Shown here: piece after piece, positions 20,848 through 31,638 of the stretch | Layout: each line of letters starts with the position of its first letter | Position numbering within the stretch: the first letter of the stretch is position 1 | Assembly: GCA_019188255.1 (NCBI GenBank) | Contig: JAETXT010000004.1 | Location: forward strand, 124,001 to 188,000 | DNA from: Verticillium longisporum | Taxonomy: Eukaryota > Ascomycota > Sordariomycetes > Glomerellales > Plectosphaerellaceae | Direction of reading: 5' to 3' | Length of the DNA: 64,000 nucleotides | The notes under the pieces: generated by a model | Told to the model about the DNA's origin: nothing | What the model saw: only the letters and a program-made list of their open reading frames with translations | Database searches by the model: none | Position numbers and translations under genes: made by a program

Positions 20848-22995
20848 GGTCGGTAGGACGGCGAAGGGGAGAGCGCAAGGCGCGAAGCCTGGATGGGGGC
20901 CGCTTTGTCGGGAGTCAGGCCGCGGCAAGATGCATCAACTGTTGTGACAGGCCAGATAGGTCGAGTGTGCTGCTGAAAGCCTTGCTGCTACGGTAAGGTA
21001 TACGATGCTGAGCGATGCGATGCTCTCGAAGGGCGTGGGGGCTAGCCTGTTGGTTGAGAAATGGCAGGCTGAAGGATGGACAATGGGCAGTCGGTTGTAC
21101 TATGCCATGCTCATGCTTGTCCTGATGATGTTTCGTCAACCCGTGCGCTCCAAATGGGGATTGAGTATTGGCCAGTGGACGAAGGGGAGGTAAAAATTTG
21201 TCGAGCACGCAGAAATGGGGGCCAAAGACCAGAGAGGTCACTTGCATTCCGCGTGTTAAGCATAAGAGGAGGCAGAAAGGCAGAAGGAGAGGCGAGGCAA
21301 GCTGGAGGGAGCTGGTGGGAGGCTGACATCACGGTCAGTGCTCGGCATTGGTCAGAGCGACTGTTTGGGGGGGCTTCGATTGGGTGCCGGGTACCGAGAA
21401 GGACCCCAAGTTTGGGCCATTGGGGTCATTTGGGCCATTTGGGCCATTTGGGGGGGTCCTTACGTGATCTTTAGCTTCTCGTCGACGCCTTTCTCCTCTG
21501 ACTCTGACTTTCTGCTGAGGCACATTACTGACAAGAATGGCATCACGTAACGCCTCGCTCTTTTCGTCCTTGAGATGCCTGTCTGAAGGACTCTATTAGG
21601 TCATCCAAATCACATTTCCTTCGTGTGGCGACTCTTACCCTGCTTGTCTTCAATCGAGATGCTTCCCTAGGTACCTAGGTCCCTTAGGTACCTACCTCGG
21701 TAGGTAGGTCGGTAGGGACCATGCTCCTCCATTGACTTCTTCACTGGATCATACATATCGTGATCCATGGCCCCGTTCTTTCACAGGTCAAGCTCGTCTC
21801 ATTGTCGCTCATCCCCCAACAATCACCCATCCTTCCACAGCAACACCACAAATCGTCCACCTTCGCCCTTACCACTGTCGCGCACCCGACTGCGCCGGCC
21901 GACCATCGGCGACCCGTGTGGGGGGCGGACCGGCCCTCGACCCTGGGGCCCTTCGGCCTGACCCTCGCCTTGGCCCCACGATGTGACCATGTGTCGCCGC
22001 GTCGGCTTCCCTAGGTCGCATCCCTCCATCACCGTCGGGGGCTGCATGGTCCTCCGCATAACTGGTGCCCTTCGAGCCCATCATGGCCACTTCGGATGCC
22101 GATTCTCTTGGCTCATAGGCCAGTCCTCGCCAGATTCAGCCCCCCCTGTCGCCTTGTCGTGATTGGTGCCCTGACCATTGTCAAAGACATCACATAGGGC
22201 CGGCGCTTCTGGCCGCCAATCCTCTCCCTCGGGTCCCAGGTGCCTCATCACTATCACGAAACTATCGCTCCGTAACGTCAGGCTCGGAAGCCCCATCTTA
22301 CACTCTCCTTCGCTGCGTGATCTCGAACGATCGACCGGTTGGCCTTTTCGGACCCCCCCCCCCCGGCCCCTGCTGACAGAACAGCCCATCCATGCAGACC
22401 TGCGGGCACTCGTCACCGTGCGGCGTGCACCACGTCCCAATATGAAGCCCGCAGACCAACAGCATGACCGATCTGCAGGCCATCTCCAATCGAGCAAAGA
22501 AAAAACTGCCACGATGCCTTCCCCTCTCCCTTCTGTCTCTCTTTCGACCCGGATGAATGGCTGGGATGTACCCCGCCGTGGCCAGATCGTGATGTGGGCG
22601 AATCATGCCTAGGCCTAGCTTCGGGGAGGGGGGGGAAAGGGGCTGCTCGTGATTCACGAGATGCGGCCTATATGCAAGTGGTTATCCTGCTGCTGCTGCT
22701 TCTTTACCCGGTCCTCCTGCCTCGAGCTTCGATTGATTTCGAGCCTGCCTTTGCCCTCCTTCAGTGTTGCCTATAAGATACCTAGGACCTGCCTCGCTCT
22801 TTCCCTTCCTTGCTGCCCTCACTTCAACCAAGTCAATCTCTGTCACCCATATCCCCAGCAGCTACCGACCTTCATCAGCCGTTAAGCCCATCAAACAAAC
22901 CCAGAAACCAAGTTGACAGGTAGTCGCCCCTTCATCAAGAACCCCCAAGTCAACATGTTCTAACACACCCAGCAGCCTTGAATCACACCGCCACC
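20848..22995. other. Long intergenic region with short repeat motifs
   Basis: About 2.1 kb without a supportable gene. It contains a run of TTTGGGCCA repeats (about 21,420-21,450) and a cluster of CTAGGTACCT / GGTAGGTAGG palindrome-like units (about 21,667-21,717), a motif scattered in other intergenic spaces of this window. The segment at 21,750-22,600 has open frames on both strands, but they are low-complexity and lack introns or motifs. The right end holds the promoter and CT-rich leader of the secreted protein gene. Confidence 0.55.
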
Positions 22996-23526
22996 ATGCG
23001 CTCCGCCGTCCACCTCCTCCTCGGCGTCGTTTCTGCCCTCGCCCTCCTCGCCTCAGCCTCCCCCATCAACACCTCACTCAACCCCAGCACCCTCGCCCGC
23101 CGCGCCCTCGACTACCAGCACCCCGTCTACACAGCCGGCGGCCGCTTCGAGTCGTGCGGCGAGGTAGCCGTCCCCCCGACCCCGGACCCCTCGCCCCCCG
23201 CCCCCCTCGCCGCCGACGGCAGCCTCATCGCCCACGACGTCGGGGCGCGCCAGGGCGCCTACACGTTTGCGGCCGCCGACTTCAAGCACGACGGCTGGGC
23301 CTGGGTCGCCGCCAAGGGTACCTGCACGTTTGCCGCCCGCTTCGACACGGCGGCGGCGCGGACGAAGCTGCTCGTCGGCACCAATGACGTGAGGTTCTAC
23401 ATCAGTTCGTCGTCGTGGCTGGCCAAGAACGGCAGGCTTGGTGTCAAGGCGGGAGTCACCTGCTTCAACGGCGAGGGACAGAAAGGCATCACCTGGGGGT
23501 TGATCAGGACGCCTAAACCCGTTTAG
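22996..23526 (+). CDS. Small secreted Hce2-like effector candidate
   Basis: A 176-residue single-exon protein with a signal peptide (about residues 1-20, ending L-A-S-A-S-P). The C-terminal half resembles the Hce2 domain, named after the Cladosporium fulvum effector Ecp2: a tryptophan-rich W-A-W-V-A-A-K-G-T-C-T-F-A followed by L-V-G-T-N-D-V and G-R-L-G-V-K-A-G-V-T-C. The mature part has only three cysteines, so a fully disulfide-bonded fold is not obvious. Third positions are strongly G/C. A proline-rich linker lies near residues 60-70. The ATG at 22996 starts the signal peptide; an upstream TTG in frame is ignored. Homologues act in plant-fungus or fungus-fungus contact; the role here is not shown. 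Family call moderately confident. Confidence 0.65.
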   Translation: MRSAVHLLLGVVSALALLASASPINTSLNPSTLARRALDYQHPVYTAGGRFESCGEVAVPPTPDPSPPAPLAADGSLIAHDVGARQGAYTFAAADFKHDGWAWVAAKGTCTFAARFDTAAARTKLLVGTNDVRFYISSSSWLAKNGRLGVKAGVTCFNGEGQKGITWGLIRTPKPV

Positions 23527-23960
23527 GGGTTGTGTGCGAGGGGACTGAACTTTTTTCAAACTCTGAGAGGGCAGGCGTTAAGGATGACTGTCATACAGGT
23601 GCTCTCATAGAACAGAGTACAGGTGATTTGAGGCGACAACAATGTCAAGCAGACCCAGAAAGGCCCAGGTGGCCGAGACGGCCATCTTCGCTGGACCAGA
23701 GAGATTGAGGATGCCGTTAAGCTTGGCCTGTAGTGGTTAAGGAACATAACCATGTCATGGTTCGTTGAGGAATTCATTATGTCTCCAGCATTCCCGCCTC
23801 CAGCCGTCGATGTTGCATCTCCTCCCTCACCCCTTTCGCTATGGCGAAAGGCTCTCATTGTCGCATCGCCGTGTTGCCGTACCGCATCGATCTACCTGTA
23901 ATTTCTCGGGCATTCAACGCCATCCATGCTCCTTAGCATGCGATCGATTCACTTGCCAGA
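23527..23960. other. Intergenic region
   Basis: About 430 bases holding the 3' flank of the secreted protein and the promoter of the Zn2Cys6 gene. No gene or clear motif seen. Confidence 0.6.
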
Positions 23961-25694
23961 ATGGTGTTCCCAGGTCGCTTCAGCACGGGCTGTGGGCGAT
24001 GTCGCCAGCGAAAACTAAAGGTGGGGGTCTTCGACGATGATGCGGTCAACAGTTATCTCTTTAGGTGTACATGCTCTCGTGAGAGCTTTCAGAATAAGCA
24101 GCTAACTACCTGATTTGAAAGTGCGATGGGAAGAAACCAACATGTCAACGATGTAGGGTGTATGGCAAACCTTGCCCAGGCTACACCGACACCTTTCACT
24201 TTCGAGTTGGTCTCACGAAGACCGACTTTGAGGTAGCGCCCGGTAACGCACTTACCTCATCAGTATCCGGGAGGAATGAACGGGGAGGGGTCCCCAAACC
24301 TTTGACTCGACAATGCTCAGAACGTAGCGAGAATACTGCGCTATCTCTGCTTTCTCAAAGTCGCAGTGAAGTCATCTATCGCTCGCCAGACCTACCAGAC
24401 GACGAAATATCACTTTGCTACTTTGTCAAACGCTTCGTGTCACCTGACGACGCCGACGGGGTTTCTGGCCACCTTAGTTTCCTCCCCGCCCTCTACGATC
24501 ATGCAAGTCGTGGTGTTCTTGAGACAGCCACCATGAATGTTGCTCATTACGCAGCTTTCAACCGTCATGGAAGCGAGAGGTTCCGACTGCAGTCGTACAG
24601 ATATCACAGTCGCACCATTAAGATGTTGCAGGAAGCAATGCAAATAGAAGGCTTTGCGACGGATGACAAGATCGTTACAACCATCTTACTCATGTGCATG
24701 CTCAAGGTAAGTGGAGTCCTCGCCAGAAGTGCAGATGGGCATTCTCGCCCCTGGTAAGGACATTGCTGACATATGGTAGGACATCAGCGGCGAAGGATCT
24801 GGCAACTCCCAGGATCATGCACCCGGGCTCTTCTACCTCTTGGAACAAAGGGGGCCGGACCAGATCATCTCCAAAATAGGTGCTCAGCTGTTCCTCCTGG
24901 CTCATCTGAGACTGGTATGTAGTCATTTCTCACAGCTCAAGTGGATAGTCGTCATAGTTAAGGTAACATGGATTGATTGGTAGCAAACCTACTCATTTCT
25001 GAACGAGGACGACAGATACAGCGACCCTGGAGCAATAAAATCATTGCTAGGCATGTTTGACCCTCTCATCCGGGCAATGTCTATGATGTCCAGAGTATTG
25101 TCGCTCAGGAACACTCTGACGCGCATACGAATGTCTTTCGAGGCACTGGAGGATTTCGCCCGTTGGGATGCCGAAGCCGGTGCGTACTGGGAACAAAGCT
25201 TTGTCGGTCGTACCGTTCCGACCATCCTAGGCCAAGTTGCATCTGGCATGACATCCTACGATGCTGATATGGCTTGTATCATGATCTTGATCCGATCTCC
25301 GCGCCTGATACTCCTACTAACCATGCTTCTGTGTTACGGTAAAACGCAAACCGGCCCTGTTGTATGCCGCAGTACGCAAGAAGACAGCGCTGCTTGGGAA
25401 GCATGCGTCTCATTCTTGGAGGAGGATGTTCGGAAGACCATCGACGACATCCTCCACAGCGTACCGTATATACTAGGGGATCTTTCTTCAGATGGACAGC
25501 CGGCTTCAATGCCGCATGACGGAGCTAGTGCCTTCATTATTGTTCAATCCATAAGACTCGTCGCCTACTGCGCGTACAGCACGCCAGATCAGCTTCAGAA
25601 AGCTCAGAGCATACTCTTCAGGATTAATACGACAATCGGGATCAGATCAGCCCTAGGGTGGGAAGAAGGTGGCACAGCCAAGATATCCAACTAG
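23961..25694 (+). CDS. Zn2Cys6 transcription factor with fungal-specific domain
   Basis: Binuclear zinc-cluster regulator. Exons 23961-24020, 24122-24706, 24780-24914 and 24984-25694 give 496 residues. The cluster is split by intron 1: C11-x2-C14-x6-C21-x6-C28-x2-C31-x6-C38, a canonical CX2CX6CX6CX2CX6C. Intron 1 has a perfect GCTAAC branch site and a weak GTGGGG donor, so the small first exon is easy to miss. The rest matches the fungal transcription factor domain found in regulators with an N-terminal zinc cluster. It probably binds CGG-type DNA in the nucleus. Its neighbours are not an evident target cluster, so the regulated pathway is unknown. Confidence 0.85.
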
Positions 25695-25960
25695 ATCGCC
25701 GAGCAAGAATTCCTGCGTTCCAGGATTTCTGCTCGTTCAAAGGATCTGATGTTAGAGAGCGATGTGCCAATTGCTCCTACATACTGTAATCTCGGTCAAG
25801 CTGAGGTGGATTGGGGCTTGGGAGAGACAGTCTGAATCCTTTGCATTAGAGTCGACCGTCCATCACCGCCCACTCATCTATTGCTACGAGTTGATGACAT
25901 GCTGAGGCTTCAGGTTGTACAAGAGATTGCCAGCTTTTCTAGCTGGTTGATGCTTCCGTC

Positions 25961-27176
25961 CTACATCACCTTTGTTGCCCTACAGTCAATCTTTCCGCCA
26001 ACATCAATGACCCCCGCTCGATGATAATGCGTCCTCGACCTCAGATATGGGTCCAACTTCCAATAGTTCACCTCCATCTTCCTTGCTATTTCGACTCTCC
26101 GCCCATCAATTCTCTTTGCCTCATCTGAACCCGCCTCATGACGACCCCACTCGGCCGTGGATTTCTCGAATTGACAAATAAGATCATCGTGCTCGGCTTG
26201 AATTTTGGATCGCTTCTCCTCGTCGTTCAATCGCTCGTTTTCTCCCACAACAGGTTCGATGTATTTGTACTCCCACGAGTCGTTCCCGCCGTACGACTTT
26301 TGCAAATTCTCTGGAGATATGTACTTTGACAGACCCGTCTTACCGCTGGTGAAGGTAATTTTCGACGCAACGACGGGGTCAAGCCAGTGCTTGATGACAC
26401 TCCAGATCCCTATGATTAGGTTTAGTAGGTGTCCGTGGATATGAAACATCGCATCGCTTACCCCAGAAGACGAACGGCGCATTGTGCACCAGAACCAGTC
26501 CAAGGGACTCGGGATACCTAGCCTCAAAGACCTGGACGAGGAACTGCACAACATGAAAGTCCATGTTACGAAGGCCAAAGCCGCTCAAGTCAAAGACGAA
26601 ACACGTCTTGTCGTTCGGAGCCTTGACCATCAGGCTGATGGTCTCCACGTTGTGAAGAACAAACGCCTCCATTGCTGCTGCGGACTGAAGACTGGGGTTG
26701 TGCAGTCGAGCCTTGACAATGTACACGGGGCGGCCTTCCAGATCTGAGCCTCTCACGTAGCTCTTTCCAGACCGGTACTGCGCGAGAAAGTTCTTCTCAT
26801 CCTCAGAGGGCGATGTGATGAACGCGACGGATTCGCCTTTCCTAACAATCTCTTCATCCATTCGTCGCTCGTGACGCCAATCGATTGTCGCTATAAGCAT
26901 TTCCACGGCCTTCTCGACGTCCCACTTTCGCGCACGGAGAAATCGCAGGACAATGGCGTCTGGGTGATGTTGGCGCACGGAGCCCCAGAAGCGCTCACGG
27001 AAGACTTTTGGTGATGTGCCCGTGAACTGATGGTCCTGGCTGACGTCTGACGGCGGGTCATCATGAGGCGAGTTCACTCCGCTGAGCTCGAGTAGAAGTT
27101 TCCAAGCTTCTTGCAATTTGCTCTGCTCGTCAGCGGTCAGGTGGCCGAGGGTTCCGGGCTCGACAGTCTGCGTCAT
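25961..27176 (-). CDS. Sec14-like CRAL-TRIO lipid-transfer protein
   Basis: Phosphatidylinositol/phosphatidylcholine transfer protein of the Sec14 superfamily. Exons 27176-26462 and 26409-25961 give 387 residues, with a 52-nt intron containing CTAAAC. The CRAL-TRIO N-terminal helices are at about 70-105 (I-V-L-R-F-L-R-A-R-K-W-D), and the lipid-binding lobe at about 130-300 includes C-F-V-F-D-L-S-G-F-G-L-R-N-M and F-V-F-W-G-I-W. The gate-end motif Y-I-S-P-E-N-L-Q-K-S-Y-G-G is typical. There is no signal peptide or membrane segment, so it is a soluble carrier at ER, Golgi or plasma membrane. Its C-terminus is longer than yeast Sec14. It resembles the SFH5/CTIN group of fungal proteins (inference). 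It converges with the Zn2Cys6 gene 266 bases away. Confidence 0.87.
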
Positions 27177-28299
27177 CGTGGCTGTTCAAAATCGAATATT
27201 ACTGGACTATTGGGAAGGTTTAGGCGCGTGCGGTAGGACGATATACTGATATACTTTCCAAGAAGGGAGAGAAGGATAATCAGGTTTGTATAAGGGAGAA
27301 GGCATCGTCGTCGCTTGTGAAACATGAGGCCGACTTTATGGGTACCATTTAGCCTTCGCACCCTGAGTCGCAAGCGCGGAGTAGGCTTGGCTCAGAAAGT
27401 GGTTACTCATTGGGAAGAGGACCCCAATACGACGGGTCAGGTGAGGCGAGGAGGTGCTGAGCCCCAGCAATGCGGTACAGGTGGATTGGTCGAATCCAAG
27501 CATGGCCATCCCATAAATACGCATGTGCGTACATGTGATGCATCTCGGCCGACAGATCACTCTAGTGGAGGATTGCTGACGTTTGTGGGTTTCAGCGGCC
27601 GCCCCAGCGAGTCGATAGCAGAAGGGGGGCAATCCAGTGCGAGGTTGCAGTTAGCTTGCAAACTAAACCTAATGGAGACGGTCTTTGCGACCTGCATATC
27701 ATGATGGCCCCGAGTCAAGGTCTAGTCAGGTCAAAACATCTGCACCTTAAAGGAAATACCGAGGCAGCAACAGAGGAACTTTTGCGGTTTGGTTTTTAGC
27801 TAAATGTTGGCGCTGACCTGTACAAGTGCACCTGAAACCGCGCGAGGCAGGTTTCCGAAGAATGGCCCCCGGCCGCATCATGGTCAAGCGGATTTACTTC
27901 ATGTTGAATGTGTGATTTCTTCCAATGGACTTGACAGGGCTTTGGCGCTTCTCGCATGAAGGCTGAAGCATCTTTGGTGACCAAATACATCAACGAATGG
28001 ATCCACATAAGTAGCCATGGGAACGACGACTTTCAGACTGCTTGAGAGCCGGCATTGATATGATGAATCAACTTCGCACCTTAGGCGGCGGATCATCCAG
28101 ACCCAAACTCACCACGAACTTTGCCGTTCCCTTGTTTTCTACTCGTTAATCATCATGAACGTCGTATTCAGCTTGTTCAGCTTTCCTATGCTCACACTGT
28201 TGGCAGGGACGGAGACATTTCTGGGTGTCAAGGTGCTATAGTGCCTCACTAATCTACAGAGTCGTTTGATCTTTACGACTGTTGTCGTTTTCATGAACT
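27177..28299. other. Intergenic region upstream of the P450 remnant
   Basis: About 1.1 kb. A short frame from the ATG at 28155 (M-N-V-V-F-S-L-F-S-F-P-M) is hydrophobic and could be the original membrane anchor of the P450, but it stops at about 28240 and does not join the P450 frame cleanly. Otherwise no gene seen. Confidence 0.5.
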
Positions 28300-29284
28300 A
28301 TGGGGCTGGACTTCTTCTGGTTGCTCCTATACCCGCGTTTTCTAAGCCCCCTGCGGCACATTCCAGGTCCCAGAGTCAGTCAACATTTTGTTCGCAGCAG
28401 CTACGAACCTTGCTCACTGATATTGGGAAAGGCGTTCTTCAGCGATACCCTTCGAGCCATAATTGTCAAAGATGGACCCTCAGGGGACCACTTGCTCCGA
28501 CTGGCGAAAAAGTATCCAGCACAAGACATGATCATGCTCAGCGTCGCTGGAACCGAAGTATTCGTCACCAACCCTCGGCTTCTCGCCAACGTGCTGGTCA
28601 ACAAATGTTACGATTTCACCAAGCCAAACAAGATCAGCTCATTCCTGCGGCACATCCTTGGCGACGGGCTCATCATCGTGGAAGGAGATACATAAGTTTC
28701 TCCGCAAGAACACCATGCCTGCTTTCCAATTCCGGCATATCAAGAATTTGTATCCAATGATGTGGACCAAAGCTGAGGCTTTGGTGAGCGCCCTCACCCA
28801 GGAAATTGCTCCAGATCCCATCGACGCAGGGCAAGACTCTGCGGTTGTGGGTCTAACATTCTGGGCTAGCAAAGTCACGCTTGACATTATCGGCGTTGCC
28901 GGTTTGGGTCACGACATGAATACTATCGAGAAGTCCGACGATCCGCTTCATAAAATATACACGAAACTCCTCGATCCAACTCCTGAGAAATTAGTCTACT
29001 CAATGCTTGGCTTAGATTTTGGCATGAGATTTGTGAGGTTGTTGCCCTGGAAGCTCAATGCCATGGTTATACAGGCGGCGAACGCATTGCATTCGGTTTG
29101 CACGCAAATGATCGAAGAAAAAAAGATCGCAATCCAGGAGAAACTCGACGACCATCAGCCACTAAAGTCAGACTTAGCACTAAACTGGGAGTATCGTATG
29201 TTGTTTGCATGTGTTATAGCAACAGGCCGGCTTCTGCCTGTCTGGGCGGTCAAGTGGTGTCAAGGAGTCTTATGCAACGAGTGA
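28300..29284 (+). pseudogene. Truncated, frameshifted cytochrome P450
   Basis: Two overlapping frames carry the N-terminal half of a microsomal fungal P450. Frame one (28300-28695) has the hinge L-R-H-I-P-G-P-R and F-T-K-P-N-K-I-S-S-F-L; frame two resumes at about 28694 with H-K-F-L-R-K-N-T-M-P-A-F, the usual helix C region, and runs with good similarity to about 29185. Then homology stops: no oxygen-binding I-helix A-G-x-x-T, no E-x-x-R, no haem-binding cysteine motif. The break near 28,690 needs two lost bases or one gained base, unlike the one-base losses elsewhere, and the anchor region is out of frame too. This is a dead gene fragment; family number not assigned. Confidence 0.82.
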
Positions 29285-31638
29285 AGGGATCAACTGCTGG
29301 TCTCTTGGGGGTAGCTAGGAAGATAGAATAATCGATCTCCTCCTCTAAACCTTAGTCCTCTAAGCTTCCTTATAACTATTCCCTCGCTGCGCTCGGTCCC
29401 CTCTACTTGGTTCCTACGATCAAACCTCAGGCGATCCCCTGTTGGTTTCATACCTCTCTCAGGTCCTGACAAGTGGCTTCCTGGGGCCATTTGAAAGAAT
29501 GACGGGAGATCTCAGGCGGGCCTGGAAAAGACCTCTACAGCTAGGAGGGCCATGAGTAGCCCTCAGTTATAAGGTACGCTTCTGTAGCCTCCCAACCCCC
29601 CAGGGATAATTCCCAGGCCTCCTGTATTACTGTCTGTGCAGATGACTGGGTACAGCGGGCGTCAAAAGTGTCAGATACCACGTATCTACTACTACTAAAT
29701 CCTTCATGTTGCCACTTTCTGTGTACATTATCATGGAATTAGTAGAAGTCATCGAGACATATTAGTGCTGGTGCTGCGCGGTTGGAAGGGAAACAGCGGG
29801 CTAAGCTACTGGCGTGCGAGGAGCTGCAGACGAGCCATATTTGCTCGACATCCAGCTGTCTAGTAACTCGATACGATGTCGGTTTCACAGGAGATACTGT
29901 TTATTGACTGACCATTTGAAACGGATATGTTGGTCGCGATGGTGAACTTTGATCTTCTTGTTCTGGTACGCAGGGTAGGGACTCAAAACTGCCGTCTGGA
30001 AGACACACGTTGCTTTTGAACGCGGCTTACTTCTCCCCGATTTGCCAAATCTTCTGCACAGGGCGTGAGCTTTTTTATTCCAACTTAAATTCACAATCTG
30101 TGACAAGTCCGCGACCTTGAGGTATCTTGCGAGGAACAAACATGGCGACCTGCCAATATCCAACCTTGAGGCACCCAAAAACCCCGAGCATCCTGTGAAA
30201 CTCCCAAGAGAGGTACTCCAAAGAGATCGAACAACGCATGCTTCTCCTATTTGTCACATTGTCGTGCCAATGGTACCGGCCTCACGTTGAGCCCACCGAC
30301 AGACCCTCGAGTTCTTCCACTTTCGGCTCCTCATGTATACAATCTGCTTTGAGATCCCTCTTGCTCTGGAAGAACCCAGTCCATCCATGTAACAAGCTTG
30401 TTCGTCTCCTCTCAGCGCTGTCGCTCGACCTGGAACTCAGAATACTGCTTCTCCTCCGCCAGGTTCCATCCTCGTTGCATGGGTCCGGTAACCTCGCGTT
30501 GGAGTAGCTCCCTGGACATGTCAAAGTCAGCTTGTTTGTCAGAGTACACGAAGCGGGCGCTTAAGTGACGGTGCAGCACGTACGGATATTGCCCGCTCCA
30601 CCACGACCGAATGACCGTCGCCGGTTGCTATTGATATCACGTTCGTCCATGGCGAGCTCTTGTCGTCATCTTCAACTTGTGGCGTGGATGGATAGTGCCA
30701 AGAAAAATGCCCAGACAAACCGAGCGGCAAGGCTAGACTTTTAGGGCAGAGAGAAGAGGATACAAAGACGCCAGTGTTCTCGCCGTTCGAGAAACAAGGT
30801 CCTCCCCTTCTCAAGAAGGGGAAACAAGCACCCGCTTGGCTTTCGGGGGCGAGCCTCTGGGCCGTACGTCATCGGGATCTTCACAGCATTCCCTGTCCCA
30901 GATAAGACACGCCCCCGTAATTGGGCCGGTCTCCCCCACGCCCGGGCACCCGGCATCCTACCATCCCCCGGCGAAGGCCCTCTCTCGCCCCCCCGCAAAG
31001 CTTGGTATTCAGGCAGCCAACTGCCGTTCCGAGACAGACGATAGGGAGAGCGAGAGCGAGAGTCCTAGCCAGTCGCTCGCCGTCCCGTCATCTCTCCGTG
31101 TCAATCACTTGGTCCCCTTTTCAGACAACAGCATGGGGGGTTTCGAGACGTGAAGAATTGCCAATCATGTTCAGCAGACTGATTACGGACTAGAGCGCAC
31201 ACCTAGGCTTGCTTACACTCTCGACGGACCTGCCCGCTAGCGGAGATGCAGCTGCGCGAAACCTTCAAAGCTCGCAGTCAAATCAAACAACTCTCCACCA
31301 CCGTATTAGCAAAACCTACAGCCACCTAAAGTAACCTGACCGGCGAAGAAGAAAATATGAAATCTCCCATCCGGTGGGGGGAACCAGTGCATAGGTGCAT
31401 GAACCCCCGAACACCTGTCAAGCAACCCAATCACGTTCGTATCTCGTCAGCCCGCCGCGAGATAAAAGCTTCATGAGCGGCGATGCATGCCTCTGCGGCT
31501 ACCGAAACTCTCTCTTGGCCACCAAACGCCAGCTCGCGAGAAAACCACGCAGAGCGGTCCCGAACAGCAGAGGGAATTTTGAAGAAGGAAAAAGAAACAA
31601 TAAAAGTTAGCAAAAAAGGTGAATCATCTTAAGCAATC
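29285..31638. other. Long gene-free region after the P450 remnant
   Basis: About 2.35 kb. The first part (about 29,310-29,420) is mildly AT-rich and CA-poor, a possible fragment of an old repeat that may have cut the P450. Nothing further matches a known domain, and the small frames lack supporting features. A short GAGAGCGAGAGCGAGAG simple repeat occurs near 31,049. Confidence 0.5.

Noticed and set aside
20848..20928. Extended N-terminus of the SulP transporter
   Set aside because: The extra codons begin at a TTG; the ATG at 20847 is the first proper start.
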